Shown here: positions 63,956 to 64,000 of the stretch, one piece after another
Layout: each line of letters opens with the position of its first letter
Position numbering within the stretch: the first letter of the stretch is position 1
NCBI GenBank assembly: GCA_009602735.1
Contig: WELA01007991.1
Span: 62,001 to 126,000 of the forward strand
DNA length: 64,000 nucleotides
Direction: 5' to 3'
Source of the DNA: Mesotaenium endlicherianum
Taxonomy: Eukaryota > Streptophyta > Zygnematophyceae > Zygnematales > Mesotaeniaceae
The notes under the pieces: generated by a model
Seen by the model: only the letters and a program-made list of their open reading frames with translations
What the model was told of the DNA's origin: nothing
Database searches by the model: none
Made by a program: the position numbers and the translations under genes

Positions 63956-64000
63956 ATGGATGCTATTTTTAGCCTGGGACAGATCAGGCAGGCGGCAAAG
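63956..64000 (+). CDS. Start of an ORF cut by the window end (possibly TsaE)
   Basis: Only 15 codons are visible, MDAIFSLGQIRQAAK, open to the end of the window. The position right after a consensus promoter supports a real gene. The pattern IFSLxQIxxAA resembles the start of Bacteroidota TsaE, the ATPase of the threonylcarbamoyl-adenosine tRNA modification complex, but 15 residues cannot decide it. Confidence 0.45.
   Translation, partial: MDAIFSLGQIRQAAK

Overview
The window is a continuous stretch of a Bacteroidota chromosome, most likely from the family Chitinophagaceae (the genus cannot be fixed by eye). The reasons are a SusC/SusD pair, several TonB-dependent receptors with an N-terminal carboxypeptidase-regulatory-like domain, many copies of the Bacteroidota promoter -7 box TAnnTTTG (some with TTG or TTTG 19-20 bp upstream), few purine-rich ribosome-binding sites, and Bacteroidota-typical gene pairings such as pdxA/rsmA, uppP-DUF3098-ftsX and zapA-rny. 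About 90% is coding. Both ends cut genes: a SusC-type receptor on the left and a just-started ORF on the right.

Layout. 0-3.2 kb: SusC (C-terminal part) and SusD-like lipoprotein. 3.2-7.1 kb (minus): dnaB, rsmE and an L,D-transpeptidase. 7.5-12.7 kb (plus): pheT, a small coiled-coil gene, zapA, rny and rplS. 12.8-18.5 kb: tatA, gatA, a lytic transglycosylase and a stand-alone TonB receptor. 18.6-24.6 kb: a GNAT gene, then pabB, an acidic low-complexity protein, purA and a long RelA/SpoT enzyme on minus. 24.7-30.8 kb: an ABC exporter followed by the F1Fo synthase genes atpB-E-F-H-A; atpG does not follow atpA. 30.9-34.8 kb: a TonB receptor, a TPR-like secreted protein, and a coupled membrane protein/winged-helix regulator pair. 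34.8-41.6 kb: pdxA, rsmA, a hydroxyacid dehydrogenase, greA, HIT, ruvC, an LPG-synthase-like membrane protein, DUF3108 and a zinc-ribbon membrane protein. 41.8-46.0 kb (minus): MBL hydrolase, MFS transporter, uppP, DUF3098, ftsX. 46.2-51.3 kb: leuS and a DPP-IV-type peptidase. 51.4-54.6 kb: NmrA-like oxidoreductase with a MarR regulator, ruvB, and an orphan OmpR-type response regulator. 54.7-59.7 kb is the most accessory-looking part: an ORF6N protein, katG, a small AT-rich membrane protein and an intact-looking IS3-family element. 59.8-63.8 kb: recQ and a copper P-type ATPase.

No prophage, CRISPR array, rRNA or tRNA gene was seen, and no clear new defence or biosynthetic system. The most useful observations are regulatory or structural: a MarR operator pair that overlaps its own promoter; two near-identical perfect palindromes at operon ends whose differences are fully compensated; a 12-bp hairpin between atpE and atpF; a membrane protein whose first segment lies upstream of any ATG and probably starts at CTG; an IS3 element with terminal repeats, a 4-bp target duplication and an A AAA AAG frameshift site; an AT-rich insertion in leuS; and an SSB-like acidic tip on DnaB.
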